DNA from: an uncultured Aeromonadaceae bacterium
GTDB taxonomy: Bacteria > Pseudomonadota > Gammaproteobacteria > Enterobacterales > Aeromonadaceae
Length of the DNA stretch: 64,000 nucleotides
Assembly (NCBI GenBank): GCA_945957385.1
Contig: CAMFKP010000010.1
Span: 1-64,000 of the forward strand
Direction of reading: 5' to 3'
Shown in pieces: positions 8,730 through 18,355 of this stretch. Under the pieces are notes generated by a model. That model was not told where the DNA came from, ran no database searches, and saw nothing but the letters and a program-made list of their open reading frames with translations. The first letter of the stretch is position 1, and every line of letters starts with the position of its first letter. The position numbers and the translations under genes were made by a program.

Positions 8730-9743
8730 ATGCGAGTTCTAGGTATTGAAAGTTCCTGTGATGAAACCGGCATCGCCATCTACGATGACGAGCTGGGCAT
8801 CCTCTCCCATCAACTCTACAGCCAGGTCAAGTTGCACGCCGATTACGGCGGTGTTGTCCCTGAACTGGCTAGCCGTGACCATGTGCGCAAGACGCTGCCG
8901 CTGATCCAGGCGGCGCTGGCCGAAGCCGCCTGCGCTCCGCAGCAGATTGACGGTATCGCGTATACGGCCGGCCCCGGTCTGGTGGGGGCTCTGTTGGTCG
9001 GCGCCACAATAGGGCGCAGTCTGGCGATGGCCTGGGGTAAACCGGCTGTCGCGGTGCACCATATGGAAGGGCACCTGCTGGCTCCGATGCTCGAAGAGCA
9101 GGTACCGGCATTTCCGTTTATTGCGCTGCTGGTTTCCGGTGGCCATACCCTGTTGGTTCAGGTTGATGGCATTGGTCGGTATCAGATCCTGGGTGAGTCA
9201 ATAGATGATGCAGCCGGCGAGGCGTTCGACAAGACGGCCAAACTGCTGGGGCTGGATTATCCCGGTGGGGCGGCGTTGGCCCGCCTGGCCGAGCAGGGGA
9301 CGCCCGGGCGCTTCGTGTTTCCGCGGCCGATGACGGATCGTCCGGGACTGGATTTCAGCTTCTCCGGTCTGAAGACCTTTGCCGCGAACACCATTCGCAG
9401 TGAAGGGCAGGATGAGCAGACCCGTGCCGACATCGCCCATGCCTTCCAGAGTGCCGTTGTCGATACCTTGGCCATCAAGTGCAAGCGGGCGCTGAAACAG
9501 ACCGGGCTCAAACGTCTGGTGATTGCCGGTGGCGTCAGCGCCAATCGACAGTTGCGTCAGCAATTGCAGCAGATGATGCAGGAGTTGAAGGGCGAGGTGT
9601 TCTATCCGCGTCCGGAATACTGTACCGATAATGGCGCCATGATTGCTTATGCAGGGTTGCAACGACTCAAAGCGGGGCAAACTGTCGGGCTGGCGATTGA
9701 GGTGCAGCCACGCTGGAGTCTGGAGGCGCTGCCTCCAGTCTGA
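8730..9743 (+). CDS. tsaD: tRNA N6-threonylcarbamoyladenosine transferase TsaD
   Basis: 337 residues from the ATG of [20 protein letters not shown], the family start; the ORF-track start is a TTG seven codons upstream. With TsaB, TsaC and TsaE it transfers the threonylcarbamoyl group to A37 of tRNAs that read ANN codons. The metal-binding motif [10 protein letters not shown] (HxxxH), the glycine-rich [12 protein letters not shown] and the C-terminal [15 protein letters not shown] and [13 protein letters not shown] are all present. It is divergent from rpsU and convergent with plsY. Confidence 0.97.
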   Translation: MRVLGIESSCDETGIAIYDDELGILSHQLYSQVKLHADYGGVVPELASRDHVRKTLPLIQAALAEAACAPQQIDGIAYTAGPGLVGALLVGATIGRSLAMAWGKPAVAVHHMEGHLLAPMLEEQVPAFPFIALLVSGGHTLLVQVDGIGRYQILGESIDDAAGEAFDKTAKLLGLDYPGGAALARLAEQGTPGRFVFPRPMTDRPGLDFSFSGLKTFAANTIRSEGQDEQTRADIAHAFQSAVVDTLAIKCKRALKQTGLKRLVIAGGVSANRQLRQQLQQMMQELKGEVFYPRPEYCTDNGAMIAYAGLQRLKAGQTVGLAIEVQPRWSLEALPPV

Positions 9744-9774
9744 GCATGACGGGTTTGTACTTCGAAGACCACAC

Positions 9775-9806
9775 CACGCCGTCCGTCAGGGGCGGCGTGT
9801 TTTTTT
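9775..9806 (+). terminator. Terminator of tsaD
   Basis: CACGCCG pairs with CGGCGTG around an 11-base loop, followed by seven T residues. It lies 31 bases past the tsaD stop and overlaps the 3' end of the convergent plsY gene, so one stretch serves as terminator on one strand and coding sequence on the other. Confidence 0.85.
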
Positions 9807-10391
9807 CCGGTTCCAGATGCGCTTTTCCTGGCCACTGAGCAGGCGCTGTATGTTTTCGTGATGGCGGTAGATGATCAACCCGCACAGCATGGCCACCGGC
9901 AGCGTGAACTCGGGTTTGAGCCAGTAGGTATACAACGGTGCCAGCAGCGCGGCGATCAGTGCGGCCAGCGACGAGTACCCCGAGGCAAACAGCACCAGCA
10001 GCCAGGTGCCGAGCATCATGGCACCCATATCCAGTCCGATTGGCATCAGGGCGCCGAGTGCGGTCGCGACACCTTTACCGCCACGGAAGTGAAAGAAGAT
10101 CGGATACATGTGCCCCAAGCAGGCGGCAATGCCGATCAGCCCTAAAAAGAACGGGCTGACGCCCAGGTACCATGACAAGTACACCGGGACAGTGCCTTTG
10201 AGCATATCGGCGAGCAGCACCCAGAGGGCTGCCAGGCGGCCACCGAGGCGCAACACATTGGTGGTCCCCGGATTGTGCGAACCATGCTCCCGCGGATCGG
10301 GCAGCCCGTACAGGTGGCTGATCAGCACGGCGCTGGAGATGGATCCGCCCAGGTAGGCAAGCATGATCATGATGATGGCGAGTGGCGTCAT
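9786..10391 (-). CDS. plsY: Acyl-phosphate:glycerol-3-phosphate acyltransferase PlsY
   Basis: 201 residues with about five membrane helices. PlsY acylates the sn-1 position of glycerol 3-phosphate in the inner membrane using acyl phosphate, the first step of phospholipid synthesis. Three conserved cytoplasmic motifs are visible: [27 protein letters not shown] and [18 protein letters not shown]. It is convergent with tsaD and divergent from folB, as in the E. coli ygiH neighbourhood. The last codons overlap the tsaD terminator. Confidence 0.96.
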   Translation of the reverse strand: MTPLAIIMIMLAYLGGSISSAVLISHLYGLPDPREHGSHNPGTTNVLRLGGRLAALWVLLADMLKGTVPVYLSWYLGVSPFFLGLIGIAACLGHMYPIFFHFRGGKGVATALGALMPIGLDMGAMMLGTWLLVLFASGYSSLAALIAALLAPLYTYWLKPEFTLPVAMLCGLIIYRHHENIQRLLSGQEKRIWNRKKTRRP

Positions 10392-10516
10392 CCGTGGGCT
10401 CAGGGTTGTGTTGGGACGGCCGTGCGGTAAGATCCGCCGCGGATATGGGCGGATAATAGGCTCAAACGGGAAAAATAGGTATCCGACCTGTGGGGCATTT
10501 TGACGGAGAGATGACG

Positions 10517-10870
10517 ATGGACAAGGTATTTGTCTCCGGATTGGAGGTGATGTGCACGATTGGCGCTTACGACTGGGAGAAAGGCATCCAGCAGAAGCTG
10601 ATCTTCGATCTGGAGATGGCGTTTGATAATCGTCCGGCCGCGGCCAGCGACGATCTGGCGTTGGCGCTGGATTATGCCCGCGTCTCGCAGAGCGTGATCA
10701 CCCTGGTGCAGTCTGCGCCCCACGAGTTGGTCGAAACCGTCGCCGAACGTGTTGCCGCGCTGATCCTGCGTGACTTTGCCGTTCCCCGGGTCAAGGTACG
10801 GGTGACTAAGCCCCATGCCGTTTTGGCTGCCCGTGGCGGGGTCGGCGTCGAGATCATCCGGGAGGCCTGA
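10517..10870 (+). CDS. folB: Dihydroneopterin aldolase FolB
   Basis: 117 residues from the ATG of [22 protein letters not shown]. The ORF-track start is nine codons upstream, but the GGAGAG ribosome binding site is correctly spaced only for this ATG. FolB cleaves 7,8-dihydroneopterin to 6-hydroxymethyl-7,8-dihydropterin and glycolaldehyde in folate synthesis. The conserved [22 protein letters not shown] and the C-terminal [20 protein letters not shown] are present. Its stop codon overlaps the folK start (TGATG), so the two consecutive folate enzymes are translationally coupled. Confidence 0.97.
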   Translation: MDKVFVSGLEVMCTIGAYDWEKGIQQKLIFDLEMAFDNRPAAASDDLALALDYARVSQSVITLVQSAPHELVETVAERVAALILRDFAVPRVKVRVTKPHAVLAARGGVGVEIIREA

Positions 10871-11358
10871 TGGCGACCATCTATATCGGCATTGGCAGCA
10901 ATATCGAGCGCGAGGTTCACCTGCGGGCGGGCCGGCGTTCGCTGGCGGCGGCGTTCTCCGCGCTGCGGCTCTCTGCGGTCTATGAGAGCGCCGCCGTCGG
11001 TTTCGACGGTGCTCCGTTCTACAACCTGGTGGCCGAGGCGCACACCACGCAGTCGGTCGCCGAAGTTTGCGACACGCTGCGCGCGATTGAATTTCGTCAT
11101 GGCCGGCCGCAGCAGGCGCGCAAGTTCTCGTCGCGGACGCTGGATCTCGATCTGCTGGCCTATGACGATCTGTGTCTGACGGAGCCGGTGGTGCTGCCTC
11201 GGGAAGAAGTGCTGACCCATGCGTTTGTGCTGCGGCCGTTTGCCGAACTCAATCCTGACTATCGCCATCCCCGGATGGCGCAGACCTTGTCGGCGTTGTG
11301 GCAGCGTTTTGATGCCGGGCAGCAACCGCTGCGCCAGGTTGAGTTTGATTGGCAATGA
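10870..11358 (+). CDS. folK: 2-amino-4-hydroxy-6-hydroxymethyldihydropteridine pyrophosphokinase FolK
   Basis: 162 residues. FolK transfers pyrophosphate from ATP to 6-hydroxymethyl-7,8-dihydropterin, the step after FolB. It has the opening IYIGIGSNIERE, the pterin-binding FYNLVAEAHT, and the signature SRTLDLDLLAYDDL with the Asp pair that binds magnesium, followed by PREEVLTHAFVLRPFAEL. In E. coli folK lies beside pcnB; here it is fused into an operon with folB by a one-base stop/start overlap. Confidence 0.97.
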   Translation: MATIYIGIGSNIEREVHLRAGRRSLAAAFSALRLSAVYESAAVGFDGAPFYNLVAEAHTTQSVAEVCDTLRAIEFRHGRPQQARKFSSRTLDLDLLAYDDLCLTEPVVLPREEVLTHAFVLRPFAELNPDYRHPRMAQTLSALWQRFDAGQQPLRQVEFDWQ

Positions 11359-11667
11359 CCTGGTCTGAGCGTGACGCAGAAAATATTATTTCCGCGCGCG
11401 ATATTTTAAATCCAGCCTGGATGCATGCCCGGCATCCAGCTTGAGATAAATAAGTCAAATAAGCGATTAAAATAATAAAATTGAATATAAACAAAGGCCT
11501 GCGATTTTTTATTGCCGACATTTTTTTATATGTTGCAGAAGTCTGACGTTATTTATCGAGGTGAGGTTGCACCGGTCGATACTTATTTTCTGCGCCCTGT
11601 CATCGTTGACAGGTAATGGCAGGTAAATAGTGCAGTGCAGTTCAGTGCAGTGCGGTGGGCAAGGGCG
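11359..11667. other. AT-rich gap between folK and cca
   Basis: 309 bases with no gene. An 8-bp perfect inverted repeat CTGGATGC/GCATCCAG (11417-11439) about 60 bases past folK may mark its transcript end, but it lacks a T tract. Near 11630-11655 the short unit GTGCAGT recurs (GTGCAGTGCAGTTCAGTGCAGTG). Nothing else is recognisable. Confidence 0.5.
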
Positions 11668-12900
11668 TCAGCGCTCCAGCCAGCGACAACGCACCTCCCG
11701 GATGGCCTTCTGCCGCGCGCGCGCCAGTTGCTGGCGGATCGCCTCACCTCGGTAACCGGCGGCGATAATCGGCTGTACCGGCACCGCCTGGGCGGCGGCG
11801 AAAGCTTCGGCGACATAGTCCGGCTCGGGATAGGCTTTGTCGGCAAAGCCGAGGCGGCCGTGAAAATCAGCGCGGCAACAGTCGAGCAACTGTTGCAGGC
11901 GTTGTGGGCGGCGCCAGGCGTCGAGACGGTCGAACAACCGGAGCAGCGTCACGGTGCGCAGTTCGGGGGCGATATGGACCAGACAGTGCAGCTCACTGAC
12001 CAGCAGCGCGACATCGCGGCATTCGTTGGGTACCCGATAGCGCTCGCAGAAGGCGCGGATCGGCGCCAGGCCGCGTTCGCCGTGGCCATGATGGCTGGGC
12101 AGGATCTCGGCTGGGGTCAACGCCTTGCCGAAGTCATGGCACAGGGTGGCAAAGCGCACCACCAGATCATCCGAGCGCCGCGCAGCCTGCTCGATAGCCA
12201 TCAACGCATGCACCCCGGTGTCGATCTCCGGATGCCATTGCGGGCGCGCCGGAATGCCGAAGAGCCGATCCAGCTCCGGAAACAGGACGCCAAGGGCGCC
12301 GCAGTCACGCAGTACTTGAAAGAAGATCTGCGGGTTGTCGCCGCGTAGCACCTTCTCCAACTCTTTCCAGACCCGCTCCGGGGTCAGGTGTTCCAGCTCA
12401 CCGCTGTGGCTCATCTCATGCAGCAGCTGCCGGGTTTCGTCGGCGATGGTGAAGCCGAGATGATAAAAACGTGCGGCGAAACGGGCCAGACGCAGGACGC
12501 GCAGCGGATCCTCACGGAAAGCCGGCGAGACATGGCGTAAGCAGCGCGCCTGCAGATCGTGTACGCCGCCGTAAGGGTCGTGCAGGGTGCCGTCGGCGGC
12601 TTCGGCGATGGCATTGATCGTCAGATCGCGGCGCAGCAGATCCTCTTCCAGCGTGACGTCCGGTGCCGCGTGGCAGGCAAACCCGGTATAACCATGGCCC
12701 TGCTTGCGTTCGATACGCGCCAGGGCATACTCCTCCCGGGTTTGCGGATGCAGGAAGACCGGGAAGTCGCGCCCCACGGGCTCAAACCCCTGGGAGAGCA
12801 GAACGTCGGCGGTGGCACCGACGACCACATAATCCCGTTCGTGCACCGGTAACCCCAACAAGCGATCCCGTACCGCACCCCCGACCAGATAGATCTGCAC
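11668..12900 (-). CDS. cca: CCA-adding enzyme (tRNA nucleotidyltransferase) with HD domain
   Basis: 410 residues from a GTG start ([16 protein letters not shown]), chosen because GGAGG lies eight bases upstream and the family begins here; the ORF-track start adds 32 residues. The enzyme repairs or adds the 3' CCA of tRNAs. The nucleotidyltransferase signature [23 protein letters not shown] and the [10 protein letters not shown] motif are present. The C-terminal HD phosphohydrolase domain keeps [12 protein letters not shown] and [13 protein letters not shown], as in E. coli Cca. It is divergent from exeA. Confidence 0.96.
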   Translation of the reverse strand: MQIYLVGGAVRDRLLGLPVHERDYVVVGATADVLLSQGFEPVGRDFPVFLHPQTREEYALARIERKQGHGYTGFACHAAPDVTLEEDLLRRDLTINAIAEAADGTLHDPYGGVHDLQARCLRHVSPAFREDPLRVLRLARFAARFYHLGFTIADETRQLLHEMSHSGELEHLTPERVWKELEKVLRGDNPQIFFQVLRDCGALGVLFPELDRLFGIPARPQWHPEIDTGVHALMAIEQAARRSDDLVVRFATLCHDFGKALTPAEILPSHHGHGERGLAPIRAFCERYRVPNECRDVALLVSELHCLVHIAPELRTVTLLRLFDRLDAWRRPQRLQQLLDCCRADFHGRLGFADKAYPEPDYVAEAFAAAQAVPVQPIIAAGYRGEAIRQQLARARQKAIREVRCRWLER

Positions 12901-13086
12901 CCGCTGCCTCCGAATTCTGTTGTCGCTGGCGGGCCATGTGAGTTGTGATGGCACCGCGCTGGCAAGATGCCGACAGTATATCCGCTTTGACATCAATGTA
13001 CGCTGGCTTTAACCTGCCGCCTGTTATGCCGTCCGCCGAGCGCCAGAGGGATGTCCCGCGCCGGGAACGGAGCCTGGAGAGTCAGC

Positions 13087-14709
13087 ATGTACAAAGCGTT
13101 TTTCGGTCTGTCCGAGAGTCCATTCTCGATCTCGCCGAACCCCAAATACCTCTATATGAGCGAGCGTCACACCGAGGCGCTGACGCACCTGAATTATGGT
13201 CTGCGCGAGGGCGGGGGCTTTGTGTTGCTGACTGGCGAGGTCGGCACCGGCAAGACCACGGTGTCGCGCAGCCTGCGCCAGCAACTGCCGGAGAATACCG
13301 ATCTGGCACTGGTGCTCAATCCGACCTTGACCGAGCGGGAACTGTTAGCCGCCACCTGCGATGAGTTTGGTGTCAGCTATCCGGCCGATGCGGGTCTCAA
13401 GGAGCTGGGGGATGCCCTGCGTGCTTTCCTGATTGCCAATCATGCCGCGGGCCGGCGCTCATTGCTGCTGATCGATGAGGCGCAGCACCTGAGCGCCAAG
13501 GTGCTGGAACAACTGCGTCTGCTGACCAATCTGGAAACCGACGATGCCAAGTTGCTGCAGGTGGTGCTGATTGGCCAGCCTGAGCTGCAGGCGTTGCTGC
13601 GCCAGCCGCTGCTGCGCCAGCTGGCGCAACGCATCACGGCCCGCTACCACTTGTTACCGCTGTCGCGTGAGGATGTGGATGCCTATGTCCGTTTCCGCAT
13701 GCAGGTGGCCGGGTGTGTGCAACCGGTCTTTAGTGCATCGGCGATCCGCGCGTTGCATCGCCTCAGTGGCGGGATCCCCCGGCTGATCAACCTGATTGCC
13801 GAGCGCGCGTTGCTGGGGGCCTTTGCCGCCAACGAGCACAAGATCAATGACAAACTGGTGATTCAGGCCGCCTACGATGCGTTGGGCGTCGAGGATCGGG
13901 GGACCAGTGGCTGGGGCGTGCTGGCCTTCACGTTGTGCGGTGTGTTGATGCTGGTAGCAGGTTGGTTTGGCTGGCAGAAGTGGGGCGTGTTCCCGGTGCC
14001 GCAAGTGAACCGCATTGAAGTGCCGGTGACGTTACCGCCGGATGCCAAGCTGATGAAGCGCTTTGAGACGGCGTTGACGCAGGCCAGTTATCAGGACGAG
14101 GCGATGCTGACGCTGTTCCGGATCTGGGGCTTTGAACCCTCATTGGATGACGCGACCTGTGATAACGCCGCCCGGGTTGGCCTGATGTGCCAACAGGGGA
14201 GTGGCAAACTGGAGGAGGTGGCGGCGCTGGATCACCCGGCCGTGGTCCGGTTGTTCGATGAAAACGCCACCGAATTCTACGCCGATCTGCTGCGACTGGA
14301 TGACAAGAGTGCCGATCTGCTGATTGATGGTGAGACCTGGACCGTGACACGGCCCTGGCTTGAACAGGCATGGGGCGATGATTACACCCTGCTGTGGCGG
14401 TTGCCGAAGAGTGGGAGTCGCAGCATCAATGCCAATAGCAGCAAGGCCGATCTGCAGTGGCTGGAAAATGCGTTAAGCCGTGCCTTCAAGGAGCGGCCGC
14501 GCAAGGTCAGCAAGTTTGACAGCCAGCTGGCGGAGAAGCTCAAGCGTTTCCAGCAGGCCGAAGGATTGAAACCGGATGGTGTGGCGGGAACCCAGACCCT
14601 GATCCGGCTTAACGCGCGCGGACGCGAACCGATGCCGCGCCTCGACCGTCCGGCCGACGTGGCGGACAGCGGTAACGATGATGCCGCCAGTGAAGGGAGT
14701 GCCAGCTGA
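13087..14709 (+). CDS. exeA: ExeA/GspA-type ATPase for type II secretin assembly
   Basis: 540 residues from the ATG of MYKAFFGLSESPFSISPNPKYLYMSERH, preceded by GGAGAG; the ORF-track start is 12 codons earlier. The cytosolic AAA part has a Walker A GEVGTGKT (about 50-57) and a Walker B LLLIDEAQHL. One membrane helix (WGVLAFTLCGVLMLVAGWFGW, about 280-300) leads to a periplasmic part ending in a peptidoglycan-binding domain 1 (KLKRFQQAEGLKPDGVAGTQTLIRLN). In Aeromonas, ExeA with ExeB uses ATP and peptidoglycan binding to place the ExeD secretin. It overlaps exeB by one base. The main secretion operon is not in the window. Confidence 0.95.
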   Translation: MYKAFFGLSESPFSISPNPKYLYMSERHTEALTHLNYGLREGGGFVLLTGEVGTGKTTVSRSLRQQLPENTDLALVLNPTLTERELLAATCDEFGVSYPADAGLKELGDALRAFLIANHAAGRRSLLLIDEAQHLSAKVLEQLRLLTNLETDDAKLLQVVLIGQPELQALLRQPLLRQLAQRITARYHLLPLSREDVDAYVRFRMQVAGCVQPVFSASAIRALHRLSGGIPRLINLIAERALLGAFAANEHKINDKLVIQAAYDALGVEDRGTSGWGVLAFTLCGVLMLVAGWFGWQKWGVFPVPQVNRIEVPVTLPPDAKLMKRFETALTQASYQDEAMLTLFRIWGFEPSLDDATCDNAARVGLMCQQGSGKLEEVAALDHPAVVRLFDENATEFYADLLRLDDKSADLLIDGETWTVTRPWLEQAWGDDYTLLWRLPKSGSRSINANSSKADLQWLENALSRAFKERPRKVSKFDSQLAEKLKRFQQAEGLKPDGVAGTQTLIRLNARGREPMPRLDRPADVADSGNDDAASEGSAS

Positions 14710-15437
14710 TGTCGATTTTGCTTTCTGCCAAACGCCAGCACGAACGGCCAAGTTCGGCCTTTGAGGCGAGCCTGGGGCGTGGTGTGGAGCGTGAACGCCG
14801 CTGGATGGGGCCTGTGCTGGCATGGGTCATCGGCATGCCGCTGTGCCTGTTGCTGGGGGCGGGAGCCAACTATGGTTGGCACTGGTGGCACAACACGCCG
14901 CGCGAAGAGCGTATCGAGATCCGCAAGGAGACGCCGCTGGCTTACCGGCTGGCCGAAAAACAGCAGGAGTTCACGACGATCCCGTTCCCGGCACCGGCTG
15001 AACCCGAACTGACGACGGTATTGCCGGCCGCCCCTGTGGCACAGAATCAACCGGTCGCGGCCGATCCGCTTAACGGCGTGGACATGAATGGTATTTCTCC
15101 GGCGCTGGCGCAACGCTTTCGCCAGGCGGTGGCTAACTCGGCCGGCAGCGATGAGGTGCGGGCTGTGCCGGATACGGCGCCTCCGGCGGCGACACCGCTG
15201 GCCGATTTGCCGGCCGCGGTCGGCCGTCAGGTGCCACCGCTGCGCTATAGCTCCCACGTCTACTCATCTACGGCAGCCAACCGCATCATCACCCTTAACG
15301 GTCACGATTACCATGAAGGGGAAGAGGTCGCGCCCGGCGTGCGCTTGTTGCAGATCCAGGCTGACTACAGCATCTTCCGGGTCGGCGGCCAGAGTTTCAG
15401 CCTGCCATCGCTGACCGACTGGAGTGGCGTGCCGTAA
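14709..15437 (+). CDS. exeB: ExeB/GspB type II secretion assembly protein
   Basis: 242 residues. A cytosolic N-terminus precedes one membrane helix (MGPVLAWVIGMPLCLLLGAGANYGW, about 36-60). A Pro/Ala-rich periplasmic linker follows, then a C-terminal GspB-type domain (LRYSSHVYSSTAANRIITLNGHDYHEGEEVAPGVRLLQIQADYSIFRVGGQSFSLPSLTDW). It is the partner of ExeA in guiding the secretin through the cell wall. The ATG overlaps the exeA TGA, so the genes are translationally coupled. A strong terminator ends the unit. Confidence 0.93.
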   Translation: MSILLSAKRQHERPSSAFEASLGRGVERERRWMGPVLAWVIGMPLCLLLGAGANYGWHWWHNTPREERIEIRKETPLAYRLAEKQQEFTTIPFPAPAEPELTTVLPAAPVAQNQPVAADPLNGVDMNGISPALAQRFRQAVANSAGSDEVRAVPDTAPPAATPLADLPAAVGRQVPPLRYSSHVYSSTAANRIITLNGHDYHEGEEVAPGVRLLQIQADYSIFRVGGQSFSLPSLTDWSGVP

Positions 15438-15457
15438 GCGGCACATCCTGGTAAAAA

Positions 15458-15488
15458 AACCAAGGCCCCATCGGGGCCTTGGTTTTTT
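15458..15488. terminator. Bidirectional terminator between exeB and ygiM
   Basis: AACCAAGGCCCC and GGGGCCTTGGTT form a perfect 12-bp stem with a 3-base loop. It is preceded by a run of A and followed by a run of T, so it can end transcripts from both convergent genes. Confidence 0.93.
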
Positions 15489-15494
15489 GCGATG

Positions 15495-16148
15495 TCAATT
15501 CATCCAGCGATCCTTGCGCCGACGTGGCCGTGGCAGCCATGGCAGCAACAATCCAATCACCAGACCGGCTGCGGCTATGGTGGCGCCTTCGCGCCACCAG
15601 CGGTACTGGGCGTCCTGCTCGCGGGTATCCAGACTGGATTGCAGGGTTTTGTTTTGCTGCTGCAGCTCATCCAGTGCCGTTTGCTGCTTGGCCAGCTGTG
15701 CGCTCTGCTGTGCCGTCTGTTGGCGCAGCTGTTCCAGCTCGGCTTTCTGCGTCTTGATCTGTCGCGCCTGCTCGCTATCGAGATTGTCCAATGTGTGCTG
15801 AAGGGCATCGATCTTTTGCTGCAACTTGGGGGCCTGGACCTTGAAGCTCTCGCCGGGTTGCAGCGATTCACTGGCTATCCAGGCGGTTCGCCCCTTAGGA
15901 TCGATGATCTGGCTGTATTGGCCATCCGCGCTGTGTCCCAGCAGCTGTACCGGTTCGCCAGCCTTGATGCTGCCAATGATTCGAAACTGTTTGCCGGGCC
16001 CACCGTGCATGAAGGTGTAGAGGTTGTCAGAAACATACTGCAGCGCAGTGGGCGAGGGGGCCGGCGGTGTCGCCGGGTCCGCGGCGAATGACAAGGCTGG
16101 CAGCAGCGCCAGTAACAGCACAGAAGATTTCACGATCACGGGTTCCAT
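15495..16148 (-). CDS. ygiM: YgiM-type SH3 domain protein (TIGR04211)
   Basis: 217 residues. A signal peptide (ending LSFAADP) is followed by a bacterial SH3 domain (LYTFMHGGPGKQFRIIGSIKAGEPVQLLG to GRTAWIASESL), a long coiled coil (about 100-175), one C-terminal membrane helix (TIAAAGLVIGLLLPWLP) and the tail RRRKDRWMN. That tail matches E. coli YgiM as I remember it. The protein should be anchored in the inner membrane with its SH3 domain in the periplasm. It is next to cca and ygiF in E. coli too. The function is not well defined. Confidence 0.9.
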   Translation of the reverse strand: MEPVIVKSSVLLLALLPALSFAADPATPPAPSPTALQYVSDNLYTFMHGGPGKQFRIIGSIKAGEPVQLLGHSADGQYSQIIDPKGRTAWIASESLQPGESFKVQAPKLQQKIDALQHTLDNLDSEQARQIKTQKAELEQLRQQTAQQSAQLAKQQTALDELQQQNKTLQSSLDTREQDAQYRWWREGATIAAAGLVIGLLLPWLPRPRRRKDRWMN

Positions 16149-16227
16149 CAGACAGTTGAGCCTCCAGCATAAACAGACGGCAGGGAGAGGACAATCCTCT
16201 GCCGGCCGTCGAATGCACTAAGGAGGG

Positions 16228-17493
16228 TTAGAGGAACATCCAGCGCAGCAAATAGAAGATGACGATGGCCAGCAAGGCTCCGGCCGGCAGCGTGATGACC
16301 CAGGAGACGACGATATTCCGCACCACACCCAGATTGATGGCGGCGATACCCCGCGCCAGACCCACGCCCATGATGGCGCCGACCAGTGTTTGCGTAGTGG
16401 AGATCGGCAGACCGGTACCGGAGGCGATCACCACAGTGCTGGCCGTAGCCAGCTGGGCGGCGAAACCGCGGCTAGGTGTCAGTTGGGTGATGCCGCTGCC
16501 AACGGTCGCCATCACCTTGTGACCCATGATCGCCAGGCCCAGCACGATACCCACGGCACCGAGTGGCAACACCCACCAGTCAATCCGGGTTTTAGCGGCG
16601 ATTTCGCCGGCATGACTGACGGTGGAGACCACGGCCGAGAGCGGGCCGATCGCATTGGCCACATCATTGGAGCCGTGGGCAAAGGCCATCGCACAGGCGG
16701 TGACGATCATCAGTACCGCAAACACCTTCTCGACATTGGTATAGTGCATGCGGCTATCGGCTTCCGGGTTGAAACGCAGGCGCTGAATGATGAACCAGCC
16801 GAGCAGGCCTATCAGCAGCGAGATGGCCAGCGACAACAACAGGCTCTCGACTGTGCTCAGATGCAGACCGACGTGCTTGAGCCCTTTTTGCAGTGTGACG
16901 ATGGAGATCACCATGGCCGTCAGGAAGATATAGACGGGGCCAACCTTGCGTGCGCTGTTGAGCGGGTTTTCGGTGTTAAAAATCCACTTCTGCACGCTGA
17001 TAAACAGGCCATAGGCCAGCAGACCGGAGATGGCCGGCGTGATGATCCAGGAGCCGACGATACCGCCGAACTTGCCCCATTGCACCGCTTCGGCGCCGAC
17101 ACTGACCAGGGCAAAGCCGACGATGGCGCCGATGATGGAGTGCGTCGTGGAGACCGGCCAGCCGTAATGCGACGCCACAACCAGCCAGATACCGGCAGCC
17201 AGCAATGCCGAGATCATGCCGAGAATCAGCCATTCCGGATGACCGGAAAACGCCATGGTATCTATGATGCCGTCTTTGATGGTCGAGGTGACTTCGCCCC
17301 CGGCCAGATAGGCACCGGCAAACTCAAAGATCATCGCAATGATGATCGCCTGACGAATGGTGAGTGAACGGGTACCCACAGATGTGCCCATGGCATTGGC
17401 CACGTCGTTGGCGCCAATGCCCCATGCCATCAAAAAGCCAAAGGCGGCCGCAATCAGCACCAGCGTGGTGCCGTAGTTTGCAATCATTTCCAT
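16228..17493 (-). CDS. pit: PiT-family inorganic phosphate transporter
   Basis: 421 residues with about ten membrane helices. The PHO4 signature occurs twice, as expected for the inverted repeats of this family: GIGANDVANAMGTSVG near the N-terminus and AFAHGSNDVANAIGPLSAVV in the second half. It imports phosphate, probably as a metal-phosphate complex, driven by the proton gradient. It follows the DUF47 gene by 20 bases. Near the phosphatase region it adds to the phosphate theme, but it is 15 kb away. No strong ribosome binding site was seen at the start, so the second ATG (codon 3) is also possible. Confidence 0.93.
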   Translation of the reverse strand: MEMIANYGTTLVLIAAAFGFLMAWGIGANDVANAMGTSVGTRSLTIRQAIIIAMIFEFAGAYLAGGEVTSTIKDGIIDTMAFSGHPEWLILGMISALLAAGIWLVVASHYGWPVSTTHSIIGAIVGFALVSVGAEAVQWGKFGGIVGSWIITPAISGLLAYGLFISVQKWIFNTENPLNSARKVGPVYIFLTAMVISIVTLQKGLKHVGLHLSTVESLLLSLAISLLIGLLGWFIIQRLRFNPEADSRMHYTNVEKVFAVLMIVTACAMAFAHGSNDVANAIGPLSAVVSTVSHAGEIAAKTRIDWWVLPLGAVGIVLGLAIMGHKVMATVGSGITQLTPSRGFAAQLATASTVVIASGTGLPISTTQTLVGAIMGVGLARGIAAINLGVVRNIVVSWVITLPAGALLAIVIFYLLRWMFL

Positions 17494-17513
17494 CAGTAGT
17501 CGGGTCTCTTCGG

Positions 17514-18194
17514 TTAGCGTCGAGCGAGCATCAGTTCAAGGCGGGCACCTACACGGTCGGCCTGATCGGCCAAATCGCCGATGTTTTCCAGCACCTTGTA
17601 CAGGAACATCACATCCACCGGATTGAGGTTGGCTTCCAGCGCGTAGAGCTTCTGGCGCAGCTGCACTTGCAGGCGATCGGTGTCATCCTCGATTTCGTCG
17701 AGCTGCTGCACCATCTGTTCGACCAGTTCGATCTCGCGGCCACGAAAGCCGGTTTCCAGCAGATCATCCAGCTCGTTGATCGCCTGGGTGGCCAGAGCCG
17801 TGGCATCCTGACAGCGTTCGAGGTAGGTCAGCAGATCTTGCCCCAGTTCATGCGGAAAACTCAGCTGTCGTCCCAGCATCAGGCCAGCGATGTCTTTGGC
17901 GCGGTTGGCGATCTTGTCCTGTTGCGTCAGTAATTCGAGCAGATCGGTGCGCGCCAGCGGCATCAGCAGGCCATGTGGCAGACGCAGGCGAATACCGCGC
18001 TTGAGCTGATCGGCCTCGCGTTCGAGATGATCGATGCGTTGTTGCCGCTCTGTCGCCTGTGTCCAGTCTTGTGCGAGAACGGCCTGAAAGAAGGGCAGCA
18101 GTTCGCCGGAGCACTCATGCACCTTCTTCATATGTTGTTGCATCGGTTTCAGCGGAGACTTGGCAAACAGTCCCAATATGGTATTTACTGGCAT
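17514..18194 (-). CDS. DUF47 (PhoU-like) partner of the Pit transporter
   Basis: 226 residues from the ATG of MPVNTILGLFAKSPLKPMQQHMKKVHECS, the family start; the ORF track adds 33 residues. DUF47 proteins are all-helical and PhoU-like. This one has the acidic and basic heptads ATERQQRIDHLEREADQLKRGIRLRLP and ELVEQMVQQLDEIEDDTDRLQ, typical of metal-binding PhoU folds. It is immediately upstream of pit in the same transcript and probably modulates phosphate import. Confidence 0.92.
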   Translation of the reverse strand: MPVNTILGLFAKSPLKPMQQHMKKVHECSGELLPFFQAVLAQDWTQATERQQRIDHLEREADQLKRGIRLRLPHGLLMPLARTDLLELLTQQDKIANRAKDIAGLMLGRQLSFPHELGQDLLTYLERCQDATALATQAINELDDLLETGFRGREIELVEQMVQQLDEIEDDTDRLQVQLRQKLYALEANLNPVDVMFLYKVLENIGDLADQADRVGARLELMLARR

Positions 18195-18355
18195 CTCATA
18201 CACCCATGGTGGTGAATTCTTATTCGTTTGACTTGCGGTGTCGCAGCATAGCCGATGCATTCTGGGGTGCATACCGCAACCCGATATCGTCATTATATGT
18301 GTTTAGCCTCCGTTCAGTTTTATCTCGCCTTGTTCGGTTTTTGACGGATTTTCCG

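Noticed and set aside
16390-17367. 325-residue plus-strand ORF opposite pit
   Set aside because: Shadow frame; the minus strand encodes both PHO4 signatures.
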